From positions 1 to 64,000 of the forward strand of contig NZ_FORD01000005.1 of the NCBI RefSeq assembly GCF_900113925.1: a stretch of DNA of 64,000 nt. The letters run 5' to 3'. The notes under the pieces are model-generated. The model worked only from the letters and a program-made list of their open reading frames with translations, searched no databases and was not told where the DNA came from. The stretch comes from Nitrosomonas sp. Nm34 (GTDB lineage Bacteria; Pseudomonadota; Gammaproteobacteria; Burkholderiales; Nitrosomonadaceae). Positions 1 to 9,510 of this stretch are shown here, in pieces (the first letter of the stretch is position 1; every line of letters starts with the position of its first letter). A program made the translations under genes and the position numbers.

Positions 1-96
1 TCGCGGTTTCCCCCTTGCGTTTCACTACGGTTGTCGTTACTAACTCCGGTTATCTCCTCTCAGATAACAAGTTTTAACCCATGCCGGGCACACTAG

Positions 97-152
97 GGTG
101 CAATAAGTGAAACGCATTGCACCAGATGGTGAAATAGCACATACGGTGCAAT
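97..152. repeat. Short palindromic repeat (GGTGCAAT/ATTGCACC)
   Basis: GGTGCAAT at 97-104 pairs with ATTGCACC at 116-123 across an 11-nt loop, and a third GGTGCAAT lies at 145-152. This resembles the short intergenic palindromes scattered in many proteobacterial and cyanobacterial genomes. The first 239 bases hold no other supported gene. Confidence 0.55.
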
Positions 153-239
153 GCCTTATAGTTATTGCTCCTTACGCGGGTTATGTCACGATTTATCTAC
201 TTAGAAAGCTAATTGGAATCCAGTTGAATCCGCCTGTAT

Positions 240-944
240 TTAGTTTGCGTTGATGCGCACATACACAAGCGGGTGCTCTGATTTTCCATTAAGTTTTTCA
301 ATAGCTGCTGAAACATGATATTGCCTAAGCCAGTGATGTAAACTTGCTCTGAAGGCTCTATTGACATAGCCGATTTTCTGTCCCTGGCAAATTACCAGCA
401 AAGCATCTTGATCTACCGGGTTATTCTGATCAACTGCAAACTCAACTGGATCATCTAAGTGAATATTGCTTACATCTAGGCAGGAAGTATGACGTATACC
501 AGCGACCTCCATGAGGTAATCACATGGGGTTTCGCATTCGGAGAAATCCGGAACCAAGGCAAACCCATCGCTTGGTAAACGTGCGCCCGTATAGCCGAGT
601 AAAGCCATATCAGAGTAGTTAAACGGATAAGGCAGGCGATGTTGAGCAAGAAATTCAGCAAAGTCCTCACGATTACGCGGTGGTAAGCGGCGCAGCAATG
701 ATTCAATGACGCCTTGGCGTACCTCGTTATGTTTCAGTCGGAATGCTGGAAAATCTTTAAAACCTGCTTTTCTAGCTGCTTCAAAATCAGGGTTATCTTT
801 CAGATACCGAAAAACGATCTGGCCGCTGTTTTCTTGACATATCTCACCAATGACGCGCCGCGTACACGAGGGTGCATTTAAATCCAGCGGTTGCCAAGTC
901 ATCAGCAACCGGGAAGGTTCGATAATATGGCGCAGAAAATTCAT
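240..944 (-). CDS. HIRAN-domain protein linked to type I R-M
   Basis: A 234-residue protein. Its C-terminal ~100 residues fit a HIRAN domain: a VAGIRH segment, a hydrophobic/acidic stretch, an NPVDQDALLV segment and IGYVNRAF, the pattern that binds DNA ends in SWI2/SNF2-associated proteins. The N-terminal ~130 residues are unassigned. An open frame extends upstream to 1082 but would run into hsdS. The ATG at 944 lies just after the hsdS stop (958), so this is probably the last gene of the hsdR-M-S operon. HIRAN genes are known beside restriction or helicase genes. A role in restriction is inferred from position only. Confidence 0.6.
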   Translation of the reverse strand: MNFLRHIIEPSRLLMTWQPLDLNAPSCTRRVIGEICQENSGQIVFRYLKDNPDFEAARKAGFKDFPAFRLKHNEVRQGVIESLLRRLPPRNREDFAEFLAQHRLPYPFNYSDMALLGYTGARLPSDGFALVPDFSECETPCDYLMEVAGIRHTSCLDVSNIHLDDPVEFAVDQNNPVDQDALLVICQGQKIGYVNRAFRASLHHWLRQYHVSAAIEKLNGKSEHPLVYVRINAN

Positions 945-957
945 AAGAGCATCGTTT

Positions 958-2295
958 TTAACAAGGCGAGCTGTGGTTGTGCCTTGGTTTGGGTTTGATT
1001 TTGCTTTCAGCGCGGGATGATCGAATGCGCTCGAGCAACACGCTTGCAGGCTCGTCGCTGGGATTCTGCGGCACCAGTTCACCGCGAAAGGCTTTGGCGA
1101 GCAGGGCAGGAGTGAGTTTTTCCACTTGAGTGCGGGCGGTGGTGTAGCGGGCTTCTAGGCGGTCGGCATAGGCGAACAAGGCCTCGACACGACGCACGAT
1201 TTCTTTTTGTTCATCTATTGATGGGCATGGAAACTCTAGATCATTAAGGATAGCAAGATTGATATTTTTCTGAGCAGTAGCAGGAGCAAAGGATTTTATT
1301 TTTTTGCTCATGACATCAATTGACCATTTAATAAATTCTGGCAGGCATTTCTCAGGATTATTAATAAAACCGACAACGCTATCCGGAAAGCATGCTGGGT
1401 AAGTAAGAATCGCAGTATCGGCAATATTTGCGGCAATCGTAATACACACAGTGCCAGATGGCCATAGCTTGCTCTGCGCGAGACCAAACTCGCTATAGGT
1501 TTGGCTATGAGTAATAATTATTCCACCAGATTGCGCTATATCACCAGTTTGGATAAATGGGTAAGGCCCTCCATACAGTCGTGAATCATTGCGTGGACGG
1601 TGCTTTGACTTGCCTCTGTTTAATTCTCCAACGTCAGTAAACTTAACAGACTCCCATTTTACTTTGTCACTATTGATTTTTTGCCAATCTTCAGTCAACT
1701 TCCCCGAGGTTGCAGCAACAAGTACTGCTTGGCGGAAGCGTTTGAGGATGGCGGGGATACGGTCGAGGCGTTCGCGGCAAGCATCTACTCGCACGAGGAG
1801 AGTATCGAGTTTGTCGGCGATGCGTTTTTGTTCGTTGAGGGGGGCGAGAGGCACACTCCATTCTTTTATAATTGATTGCGATATATTTGGTTGTGCACCT
1901 CCTTTTCCTGCTTCAACAAAAGAATTCTTTTGAGAACATAGGTAGTAATACAAATATTCCTTTGAAGTGAGATCTTTATTAGGAATTCCAACAGCACAAG
2001 CCTGATTCGTAGTTGCTTCAATACCGAGAATACTAGTTTTTCCAATAGTTGCTCCATACATCGCAATAACAACAGAGCCAGCAGGAAATAGCTTTGCGCT
2101 GGAATTATTCAGGCCTTCTTGGGAAATTGTTTCATCGGTTGTAATAATGATGCGTTGACCGAGTTCTCCTGTTTTTATCCACGGTATTCCACCACCATAA
2201 TAGCTAGGGTTATTTCTTGATGGTGTTCCCCCAGATCCCCAAGAAGCGATTTTCCCTAACACACTCAAGGTCCACCCTTTAGGAAGATCACTCAC
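958..2295 (-). CDS. hsdS: Type I restriction-modification specificity subunit HsdS
   Basis: A 445-residue DNA-recognition subunit of a type I R-M enzyme. Two target-recognition domains (about 1-150 and 215-360) alternate with two conserved helical spacers. These contain the repeated NEQKRIADKLDTLL and DEQKEIVRRVEALF motifs and a downstream KLTEDW/FRGELVPQ element, which is the usual twofold pseudo-repeat. The start overlaps the hsdM stop by 4 nt (ATGA), giving translational coupling. The second domain starts with the typical GGPYPFIQTGDI motif. Length is normal for the family. The recognition sequence cannot be read from the protein. Confidence 0.95.
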   Translation of the reverse strand: MSDLPKGWTLSVLGKIASWGSGGTPSRNNPSYYGGGIPWIKTGELGQRIIITTDETISQEGLNNSSAKLFPAGSVVIAMYGATIGKTSILGIEATTNQACAVGIPNKDLTSKEYLYYYLCSQKNSFVEAGKGGAQPNISQSIIKEWSVPLAPLNEQKRIADKLDTLLVRVDACRERLDRIPAILKRFRQAVLVAATSGKLTEDWQKINSDKVKWESVKFTDVGELNRGKSKHRPRNDSRLYGGPYPFIQTGDIAQSGGIIITHSQTYSEFGLAQSKLWPSGTVCITIAANIADTAILTYPACFPDSVVGFINNPEKCLPEFIKWSIDVMSKKIKSFAPATAQKNINLAILNDLEFPCPSIDEQKEIVRRVEALFAYADRLEARYTTARTQVEKLTPALLAKAFRGELVPQNPSDEPASVLLERIRSSRAESKIKPKPRHNHSSPC

Positions 2296-3761
2296 GCCTC
2301 AATCTCCTCGATATCCTCACCCAACTCTTCCAAGATCCCGCGCAGTTCTACCAACGCCCCTTCAAGCTCATCCATTGCTTCGTTTGCCAGTAAAGCGGGT
2401 TCGTGCAATTCTTCATTATCGACTTGGCTCTCATCCTTGAGCCAGGCAATATCCAGGCTGTCACCACGCGCAGTGATTTCCTCGCGGGTAAAGACGCGAA
2501 ATCTTGCAATTTCTGGATTTCCGCTTTGACGGGAATGACGGGATTCGGTGTTGTTACCATGCGGGTCGGCGCCGAAAAAGGCTTCAAATTCAGCGAAATG
2601 CTCTTGCGTGAGCTGGGTACGCTTGCCAAACTGCGGCATGTTGGCGCGCAGGTCATAAACCCAGACTGCTTGGGTGTTACCTTTGTCGCTTTCGCCGCGC
2701 GTGAAGAACAATACATTGGTTTTCACCCCTTGCGCATAAAAAATGCCGGTGGGCAGACGTAAAATAGTGTGCAGGTTGCATTTGTCCATCAGATCACGGC
2801 GGATATGCGTGCCGACATTGCTTTCAAACAACACATTGTCCGGCAGTACCACGGCAGCGCGACCACCGGGTTTGAGTGCGCGGTAGATATGCTGCAAAAA
2901 GGCAAACTGCTTGTTGCTGGTGGCATAGGTGAAATCATCGCGGCTCGGCAGGCCGCCACCTTTCTTGGTGCCAAACGGCGGATTGGTCAGGATCAAGGTG
3001 GCTTTGGGCAGCGCCGCACCTTCCGGACTCAGGGTATCGCCATAGCGGATGCCGCTATCGATGCCATGCAACATCAAATTCATCAGCGCGAGGCGGTGAG
3101 CGTCCTGCACATGTTCCATGCCGTAAAAGGTGTTGTGACGGTATTTGCGTTGCTGCACTTCGATCAGGGCATCAAAGTCATGGTGTGTGCGTAGATAATG
3201 ATTAGCGGCAATGAGAAAACCCCCTGTTCCTGCTGCTGGATCCTGAATGATATCAGTGAGTGTCGGCTGCATCACCCGCACCATGCAATTGACCAGCGGG
3301 CGAGGAGTAAAGTATTGCCCAGCACCTGATTTCTTTTCATTCGCATTCTTTTCCAGCAGCCCTTCATACAGATCACCCAAATCTTCCCGATGCACGCTGT
3401 ACCAGTCCAGCTTGTCGATTTCAGCCACCAGCGTGGAAAGAGTGGCAGGCTTGCGGATGAAGCTGCTGGCATTGGCGAATATTTCCTGCACCAGGGTGGA
3501 GCCATGATTGCCCAGGTAGATGAGCAGCATCTTGTAAAATTCCAGCCGATCCGGCGCAGCCCGCGCCTCCAGATCAGCCCAGCGATACCCTTCCGGTAGC
3601 TGATCTTCAGTGCCGGTTTCATTGGCCATTTTGAGGAACAGCAAATAGGTGAGTTCGGTGACGTATTGGTGGTAAGTGACACCGTCATCCTTGAGGATGT
3701 TGCATAGATTCCACAGTTTGCTGACGATATCGGAGGTGATTTTGTTATTGGGTAAAACCAT
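2292..3761 (-). CDS. hsdM: Type I R-M methyltransferase subunit HsdM
   Basis: A 489-residue N6-adenine methyltransferase. It has an HsdM N-terminal helical domain (about 5-135), then the SAM motif DPAAGTGGF at 174-182 and the catalytic NPPF at 260-263. I chose the ATG at 3761 because AGAAGAAA precedes it; a TTG at 3782 would extend it by 7 residues with no Shine-Dalgarno. It is coupled to hsdS by overlap and lies 21 nt after hsdR. Residues about 405-418 (HSRQSGNPE) are encoded by a degenerate copy of a widespread intergenic palindromic repeat inserted in frame. Otherwise the gene looks intact. Confidence 0.95.
   Translation of the reverse strand: MVLPNNKITSDIVSKLWNLCNILKDDGVTYHQYVTELTYLLFLKMANETGTEDQLPEGYRWADLEARAAPDRLEFYKMLLIYLGNHGSTLVQEIFANASSFIRKPATLSTLVAEIDKLDWYSVHREDLGDLYEGLLEKNANEKKSGAGQYFTPRPLVNCMVRVMQPTLTDIIQDPAAGTGGFLIAANHYLRTHHDFDALIEVQQRKYRHNTFYGMEHVQDAHRLALMNLMLHGIDSGIRYGDTLSPEGAALPKATLILTNPPFGTKKGGGLPSRDDFTYATSNKQFAFLQHIYRALKPGGRAAVVLPDNVLFESNVGTHIRRDLMDKCNLHTILRLPTGIFYAQGVKTNVLFFTRGESDKGNTQAVWVYDLRANMPQFGKRTQLTQEHFAEFEAFFGADPHGNNTESRHSRQSGNPEIARFRVFTREEITARGDSLDIAWLKDESQVDNEELHEPALLANEAMDELEGALVELRGILEELGEDIEEIEA
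2511..2545. repeat. VIPAKAGIQ-type palindromic repeat inside hsdM
   Basis: The sequence reads as a variant of the palindromic repeat whose common form is ATTCCCGCGAAAGCGGGAAT. It codes HSRQSGNPE in the hsdM frame and NPVIPVKAEIQ in another frame, the usual translation signature of these extragenic elements. It is unusual because it sits inside an essential-domain gene without breaking the frame. Confidence 0.75.
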
Positions 3762-3782
3762 GTTGTTTCTTCTTTCTATCAA

Positions 3783-6700
3783 TTAAGCCGAGTGAGTATC
3801 CGGCCAGAGTGAATCGTTAAAGCTATCCAGCACTTGCTGTAGTTCACCATTGAACAGCTTGTCCAGGCGATTGAAATCGCCGCCTTCGCGCTTGAACACG
3901 AGATCGGGGTCATCCAGCGCTTCGCGGTCTACCAGCAGGTTGGCTTTGGTCTGGGCCGCGATGCGCTTGAGCCAGTCACGCTGCGGGGTGGTCCAGCCCC
4001 GGCTGGCGAGCAGTTTTTGCAGGGCGTGGTCGACACGTTCGCTGTAGGGCAGCAGCGCATCGCCAATAGCAGCTTGGCGGATATAGCCGATGATGCGCGC
4101 GGCAATATCCTGGTTGGTCATTTCGCGCCAGGCGGTCGCCAGGTTCGTTTCGGTGAAGCCGGCCTTATGGAGTTCCAGCTCCAGCTTGCGTAATTGCTTA
4201 CGGGTAAGATCGCGTGGACGTGTGCGCACAGTCAGCAGCGCCGGGATATCGTTGCTGTGTTGCTGGATGAAAGTGGTAAACTCCTTGAGATAATCTTCCG
4301 GTTTCTTGCCCTTACCATAGCCGCGTTCTACTTTATGCAGTTTGTCTTCATGCTCGGAGATTAACACAGGTGAGGCTGCCCCTGCGCACTTGCGATCAAG
4401 GATTTCGCCCAGATCTGGGTTTTGAGTAAACCATGCCGCTACTTCATCAAGCGGCATCGCTTTAAGCTTGTGGATGAATGCTTCAGGCGTCATGCCGGCT
4501 TTGATTTCGAAATCACGGGCAGCTTGCTCTGACAGATGTCGTTTCTTACTTTGCAGTTTGGCGAGCAATTGATCACGTACCAGTTGACGGGCTTCCTCGC
4601 TCTTGACCGTGGCCAGTTCCTGCGTCAATTGGCTGAAGCTGATTTTAGGGTTAATTACGACGGGCTGCATGTCAGTCATATCCGCCAGGGTTGCAAAAAT
4701 CTGTACCGCGTCAAACACACGGAAAGCTTCTTTGCCAATTTCATCACACAAGCGGGTCGCGCGCCCGAGCATCTGGTCAAACAATATACGACTGTTTACC
4801 CGGCGCAGGAAGACCAGATTACAAATTTCAGGTACATCGATGCCTGTGGTCAGCAAATCAACCGTCACCGCCACATTGGGATTCAATTCGTTCTTGTAAC
4901 GGCGGATCAGTTGCAGCGGTTTATCCGCCGCGCCGGTAATTTTGATGACTGCATCATCTTCCACGCTGCCATAGTGGACTGCAAAAGCCTGTTTGAGTAA
5001 ATCAACGACCATGTCGGCATGCGCGTCCGTGGCGCAGAAGATCAGCGTTTTTTGACGCGAAGCAGGGTCCAGCTCCTTTGCCAAATACTCACACACCACC
5101 CGATTGAACGATTCGGTAATGACTTTGCGATTGAAATCCTCTACTTCAAGCTTGAGGTCGTCAGGCGTTTTGAAAAGCTCGATCTGATTGTAGTGCCCGT
5201 TGAAAACCTTGATATTTTCTCCTGCTTTCCAGTTGATGCCCTGGATGGAGAGTTCAGTTTGAATCTGAATCGGCGGCTCGTAATCAACCAGATAGCCATC
5301 AATCACTGCTTCGCGATAACTGTAGGTATAAATCGGTAAACCAAAAATTTCAGTCGTGTGCAAGGCTGGCGTGGCGGTCAGTCCGATTTTATACGCATCA
5401 AAGTAGTCCAGCACACGGCGATATTTGGAAATGTAATCGTCAAAACCACGGAAAGTCATTTCGGTATCGGACAGTTCTCTGTCCAACAGATAGCCACGAT
5501 GGCACTCGTCCACCACAATGCAATCGTATTGATCCACACTGGGTGGTTGTGCATCCTCCGCAGCAAACAGCAGGCGTTGCACCATGCCTTGTACTGTGGC
5601 GATGTGTACTGCCGTGTCGGTATCCGGGGTTGGCTCATCCAGCTCCTTGATATTGAAGATATTGGCGAAGGTTTGCAGGTTCTCCATGCGCGTATCTTTG
5701 AAGGCGTTCGCTGCCTGTTCACCCAGCGCTGAGCGATCCACCAAAAATAAAATACGGCGAAAACGCTGCACCTTGAGTAAACGGTAAATCAAGGCAATAC
5801 AAGTTTTGGTTTTGCCCGTGCCGGTCGCCATGGCTAATAACATCGCACGTTGTCCCGCCTCAATGCCTTTTTCTACGGCAAGAATCGCTTGCTGCTGATA
5901 GTCTCGCAACGGAAAGCCGTAGTGGAAAGGGGCTTGCGCGAGTTGCGCGTGCGCTTTTGCTTCATCACGCTTGATGAATTCTACTAAACCTTCTGGCGTA
6001 TACCAGCCATTGAGAGGATGGCCCAGATTATCTGCGCGGCGCAGATCACAGAACCAGATACCGCTCTTGGTGGCAAGCTGACGTAGGAATGGACGTCCAT
6101 TTGCTGAGAAGGCAAAGGGAATGCGATAAACATTCTCGTTACCCCAATTCTCTGCGGGTAATACGGTTTCATTGCTGGGCGTGAAGGTGCGGCTGTAACG
6201 CTTAGCCTGCTGCAAGGCGCCGGAAACATCGATATGTTTACGCTTGGCTTCCACCACGGCGACCGGTGTTAAGCCGATAAACAATACGTAATCGGCTGGA
6301 CCACTTTCAGTCGGCCATTCGGCAATGGCACGGTTGCGGTTTTTCTCAGGACGAGTACCTTTCTTAAATTTGAGTACTTCTGAATCCGCTTCCCAACCGG
6401 CTTGGCGCAGTTGCTGGTCGATGAGTTTGCGGGTATCGGCTTCATCCAATTGCACGGCATCCACAGCCTTATTGGCGGCAGCGACTATTTTTACCAGGAC
6501 ATCTTTGGGCTGCGCCACGGTAGCGTTCTGCTGTTTGAGCAAGCTTTTTTCAAGTGCGAGCTTGGCTTGCTCTGTCTCAGCGGCCATATTTTCCCAGAAA
6601 GCTTGTTCATCCTTGGCTTCGCGTAATCTGGCCTCGGTGATACTTAATTTCTCGGTTACCTCGGCATGCGTTGCCTGATAATCAGAGAGTTCTTTTTTCA

Positions 6701-7157
6701 GACGCTCCAATTCAGTCTGTAACTCGGCGCTTTCATTAGGTGGTGCTTGGGGTGGAATAAAAGGGCCCGATTTATAGTTGGCATCCCTGAAAGTACGATG
6801 AAACCATAACCCCATTTCCCTGGTGAGTTTAAGCGTGGACAGCGCAGTGCGATGATCGCCGGCTAGTGAATGACTGGCTGCATTTCCTGCACGCCGTACC
6901 TCATTGAACATTTGAAAGACTTCACGCGGCATGACGCTATTATCCTGCAATCGCCGCAGCAGATCATATTGCGTTTCTTCGGAAGAGATGTAGAGGCCGG
7001 TGCGGGCAGCCAGCAACTGAGCCAGAGATTCAGCTAACTGGCGTAGCTTGAGAAGGCAGGTATTGGGATCATCTGCGAAATACTTTTCAGCAAGCATACC
7101 AAGACGTAGCAATTGCTCATCATGCTGGCTCAATACTGAAAAATTTGATATGACCAT
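3783..7157 (-). CDS. hsdR: Type I restriction endonuclease subunit HsdR
   Basis: A 1124-residue restriction and translocation subunit. A DUF4145-like helical domain (about 15-120) is followed by a charged coiled coil (about 143-210). The PD-(D/E)xK nuclease shows D289 and E303-x-K305. The SF2 motor has Walker A ATGTGKT (444-450), DECH (550-553), LTATP near 593 and motif VI GRATR (798-802), and an EcoEI-R-type C-terminal domain follows. Length fits the EcoKI/EcoEI class. It is the first gene of the hsdRMS operon. The ATG at 7157 has only a weak AAGAATAAG upstream. The frame is intact, so the enzyme may be active. Confidence 0.95.
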   Translation of the reverse strand: MVISNFSVLSQHDEQLLRLGMLAEKYFADDPNTCLLKLRQLAESLAQLLAARTGLYISSEETQYDLLRRLQDNSVMPREVFQMFNEVRRAGNAASHSLAGDHRTALSTLKLTREMGLWFHRTFRDANYKSGPFIPPQAPPNESAELQTELERLKKELSDYQATHAEVTEKLSITEARLREAKDEQAFWENMAAETEQAKLALEKSLLKQQNATVAQPKDVLVKIVAAANKAVDAVQLDEADTRKLIDQQLRQAGWEADSEVLKFKKGTRPEKNRNRAIAEWPTESGPADYVLFIGLTPVAVVEAKRKHIDVSGALQQAKRYSRTFTPSNETVLPAENWGNENVYRIPFAFSANGRPFLRQLATKSGIWFCDLRRADNLGHPLNGWYTPEGLVEFIKRDEAKAHAQLAQAPFHYGFPLRDYQQQAILAVEKGIEAGQRAMLLAMATGTGKTKTCIALIYRLLKVQRFRRILFLVDRSALGEQAANAFKDTRMENLQTFANIFNIKELDEPTPDTDTAVHIATVQGMVQRLLFAAEDAQPPSVDQYDCIVVDECHRGYLLDRELSDTEMTFRGFDDYISKYRRVLDYFDAYKIGLTATPALHTTEIFGLPIYTYSYREAVIDGYLVDYEPPIQIQTELSIQGINWKAGENIKVFNGHYNQIELFKTPDDLKLEVEDFNRKVITESFNRVVCEYLAKELDPASRQKTLIFCATDAHADMVVDLLKQAFAVHYGSVEDDAVIKITGAADKPLQLIRRYKNELNPNVAVTVDLLTTGIDVPEICNLVFLRRVNSRILFDQMLGRATRLCDEIGKEAFRVFDAVQIFATLADMTDMQPVVINPKISFSQLTQELATVKSEEARQLVRDQLLAKLQSKKRHLSEQAARDFEIKAGMTPEAFIHKLKAMPLDEVAAWFTQNPDLGEILDRKCAGAASPVLISEHEDKLHKVERGYGKGKKPEDYLKEFTTFIQQHSNDIPALLTVRTRPRDLTRKQLRKLELELHKAGFTETNLATAWREMTNQDIAARIIGYIRQAAIGDALLPYSERVDHALQKLLASRGWTTPQRDWLKRIAAQTKANLLVDREALDDPDLVFKREGGDFNRLDKLFNGELQQVLDSFNDSLWPDTHSA

Positions 7158-7457
7158 TTATTCTTATTCTTTTTTTGAACTTCATCTTCCTTCCAGTCTT
7201 ATATTCTAATGGCATTAACACAAAAACCATAAATATTCTGATGGGTGCGGACACTATCCAGTCACCTTACATCGCTTGTTACCTTTGAAGTAGCTGAAAA
7301 ACAATCACAAAATCTGAACTAAATCCGGTTTGGTTGTTGCTGTTGTTTAAAGGCATGCATGAATTTGCAAGATAGCCGTCAGGTGTCTCATGGCAGTAAA
7401 ACGCCACAATATAAAGTAATGTAATTTGCATAAGCTAATTTCAAGCTACTGGAGAAA
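7158..7457. other. Divergent intergenic region between hsdR and mrr-like gene
   Basis: A 300-bp region between two divergent start codons. It must hold promoters for both genes, but I see no convincing consensus pair, repeat or RNA in it. Confidence 0.4.
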
Positions 7458-8330
7458 ATGATGGGAAGAAGAAAAGCTAGCCTTGCAGAAGATTTGATGG
7501 ATATAACAGTTGCACTGCCGTGGTGGATGGGAGTTATTCTTGCTGTTATCGCCTATAGCATTTTGCAGCATTATGCTGTACTTGAACTGCCAACTAATGC
7601 TGTTCCGGGGAAGATGAGCCATGTGGTCATTGAGAAAATGGGTCGAACTTTTGCTTACTATGGGCAATATATTCTGCCACTGCTATTTTTATCCGGTGCG
7701 TTGGGATCTTTTATCAAACGGCGCAAGCGTAAGAATCTTATCCAAACTGTTGGCAAGGGAAAACTCAGTGAGGGTTTGCGCGATATTAGCTGGAGAGATT
7801 TCGAATTGTTGGTAGGAGAAGCTTTTCGCATACATGGATTTTCAGTTGTGGAAACAGGTGGGGGTGGGGCTGATGGTGGCATTGATCTGGTCCTTAAAAA
7901 AGAAGGAGAAGTTTTTCTCGTTCAATGCAAGCAGTGGCGAGCTTATAAAGTATCAGTCAACGTGGTGCGCGAGCTGCTTGGCGTGATGGTAACAAAAGGA
8001 GCAACGGGTGGATTCGTGGTAACCTCTGGAGTCTTTACAGCGGAGGCAAAGTCATTCGCCAAAGGGCGAAATATTGAATTGATTGACGGCTCTGCGCTTT
8101 CGATCATGATCGAGAAAGCGCGTGCGAATGTGTCGGTTTGTTCTTCTACTGAAGAGAAGGTTTCTCAGGCACCCTCACCAACACCTGACATACCAATAAA
8201 TGCGCCCGACTGCCCCAAATGTGGTGGCTCAATGGTGCAACGGGTAGCCAAGCAAGGGGAAAAGGCAGATATCCCATTTTGGGGATGCGCTGAATTTCCC
8301 AAATGCCGAGGAATCCGAGTTACCAATTGA
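7458..8330 (+). CDS. Membrane-anchored Mrr-like restriction endonuclease with zinc-ribbon tail
   Basis: A 290-residue protein preceded by GGAGAAA. Two hydrophobic segments (about 20-40 and 65-85) are followed by a basic stop-transfer cluster (KRRKRK). An Mrr-type nuclease domain (about 115-230) carries DGGIDLVL and VFLVQCKQW, the D...QxK catalytic pattern for modified-DNA cleavage. A C-terminal topoisomerase-like zinc ribbon has CPKCGG and C-x5-KCRG. It is divergent from hsdR, so the two form a small defence cluster. Mrr enzymes cut methylated DNA. The membrane anchor suggests action at the DNA entry site, which is inference. Confidence 0.85.
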   Translation: MMGRRKASLAEDLMDITVALPWWMGVILAVIAYSILQHYAVLELPTNAVPGKMSHVVIEKMGRTFAYYGQYILPLLFLSGALGSFIKRRKRKNLIQTVGKGKLSEGLRDISWRDFELLVGEAFRIHGFSVVETGGGGADGGIDLVLKKEGEVFLVQCKQWRAYKVSVNVVRELLGVMVTKGATGGFVVTSGVFTAEAKSFAKGRNIELIDGSALSIMIEKARANVSVCSSTEEKVSQAPSPTPDIPINAPDCPKCGGSMVQRVAKQGEKADIPFWGCAEFPKCRGIRVTN

Positions 8331-8416
8331 AGTAGTAAAGTAAGATCCTCTTTCTTGTGAGCATCAGGCGTTTTGCTTCATTTGCTGCATACTAAAAATC
8401 CTTCTTATCCTGTGTG

Positions 8417-8671
8417 TTACGCGTTAGCGTTACTATCAGATTTAGGTCTATTCATCAGCGCAATAATCGTTGCAGTGGGAATAAACCCATCAATCTGTTC
8501 AGTCACATCGAGCGCTTCTAGCCCATAGAGCAATCCGCTTGGACCAAACATGGCTGCGCAAAGGGCACAGCCGATCAGTTCTCCTCCAAAGGGAATGATG
8601 AAAAGCGTGCGCCCCAGTGTGAAATCAATTAAGTCAAAGAGTATGCATACGGCGAGTTTGAGCCCCCACAT
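8417..8671 (-). CDS. Small putative membrane protein
   Basis: An 84-residue protein of unknown function with AGGA placed before its ATG. It has hydrophobic stretches near residues 3-30 and 32-52, separated by a Gly-rich bend, and a polar C-terminus ending in NRPKSDSNANA. The composition is protein-like. Nothing links it firmly to a family. Confidence 0.55.
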   Translation of the reverse strand: MWGLKLAVCILFDLIDFTLGRTLFIIPFGGELIGCALCAAMFGPSGLLYGLEALDVTEQIDGFIPTATIIALMNRPKSDSNANA

Positions 8672-8683
8672 AGTACATTCCTA

Positions 8684-8866
8684 TTAGTTATCTTTAAAAA
8701 TGATAATGATATTTTGAGAATATGAATTTAATTTTTGTGAAAGAAGCATATCATTTTCTGGTGAGAATACTGGACAGCTACCTCCGCTTTTACGGAATGG
8801 CATTGGTAACAATTCGCTGATATCAAAAGTTTTAAGTTGAGGGTGATCATTTAGTCTAGTAGTCAA
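8684..8866 (-). CDS. Doubtful short ORF
   Basis: The frame is open to about 8943 but has no ATG; the first usable start is TTG at 8866 (TTRLNDHPQ...). The translated text looks coding-like upstream too (GRLPETALSLIQFISPG), so this may be the 3' end of a decayed gene. I do not recognise a family. Confidence 0.25.
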   Translation of the reverse strand: MTTRLNDHPQLKTFDISELLPMPFRKSGGSCPVFSPENDMLLSQKLNSYSQNIIIIFKDN

Positions 8867-9030
8867 GCTGCCTATTTTGGTTCCAGGTGAAATAAATTGG
8901 ATTAGTGAAAGTGCAGTTTCAGGTAAGCGTCCACACGCTGGTTTTTAACCTCAAGCAGGTTATGACATTGAATTTGGTTAAATAACGTTATGCCATACAT
9001 AGGGCAAATCTGCTCTTAATATGCCAGCTA

Positions 9031-9133
9031 ATTCCATTTCTAAATCAAAACAAACTTTGTCGGCTCTACCTGGCTATATTAGTTATACAGTCTGCGGCTC
9101 GCCTTCGTGTCATGTTAGATTTGGAAATGGAAT
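9031..9133. repeat. 103-bp MITE-like element, copy 1
   Basis: It is bounded by ATTCCATTTCTAAATC and GATTTGGAAATGGAAT (15 of 16 bases pair). The interior carries the family core CGGCTCGCCTTCG. It has no coding capacity. It is the same length as the copy at 11131-11233. Confidence 0.8.
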
Positions 9134-9402
9134 CAGGCAAATTGAGAGGGAAAAGATTCCTAAGCCAAAGTTTCCGTTAATTTTGCGATTTTCTTGGCCT
9201 GACATTGCTGGATTTTTTGTTTCTATTCGCTTTGGTTGAATTTTCCTACAAGCCCATGTTGCTTATCTTGTTTATGGCGGCCAGGTTTATGCATGCTAAT
9301 CTAATATACCCTTTTGGTAACAAATATGTTAGAGCGTATCGGAATAGGGGTAGGAGCGGGTTAAGACAGAACCTAATTAATACTTACAAACACAATACCT
9401 AC

Positions 9403-9428
9403 AAAAAGGCCGCATATGCGGCCTTTTT
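9403..9428. terminator. Bidirectional intrinsic terminator
   Basis: A perfect GC-rich palindrome, AAAAAGGCCGCAT/ATGCGGCCTTTTT, flanked by A and T runs. It can terminate transcription in both directions. It lies downstream of the repeat at 9031 and 3' of the minus-strand gene ending at 9511. Confidence 0.8.
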
Positions 9429-9510
9429 CTATATCTGGCTTGAGATTGAATTGCTCATCCGCAATCTATCACTCTGGTAACGAGTAAGTAGTTAATAATC
9501 GAGCTGACTA

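Noticed and set aside
9205..9480. 91-codon plus-strand ORF
   Set aside because: It runs through the terminator at 9403-9428, has no ribosome site, and has AT-driven composition.
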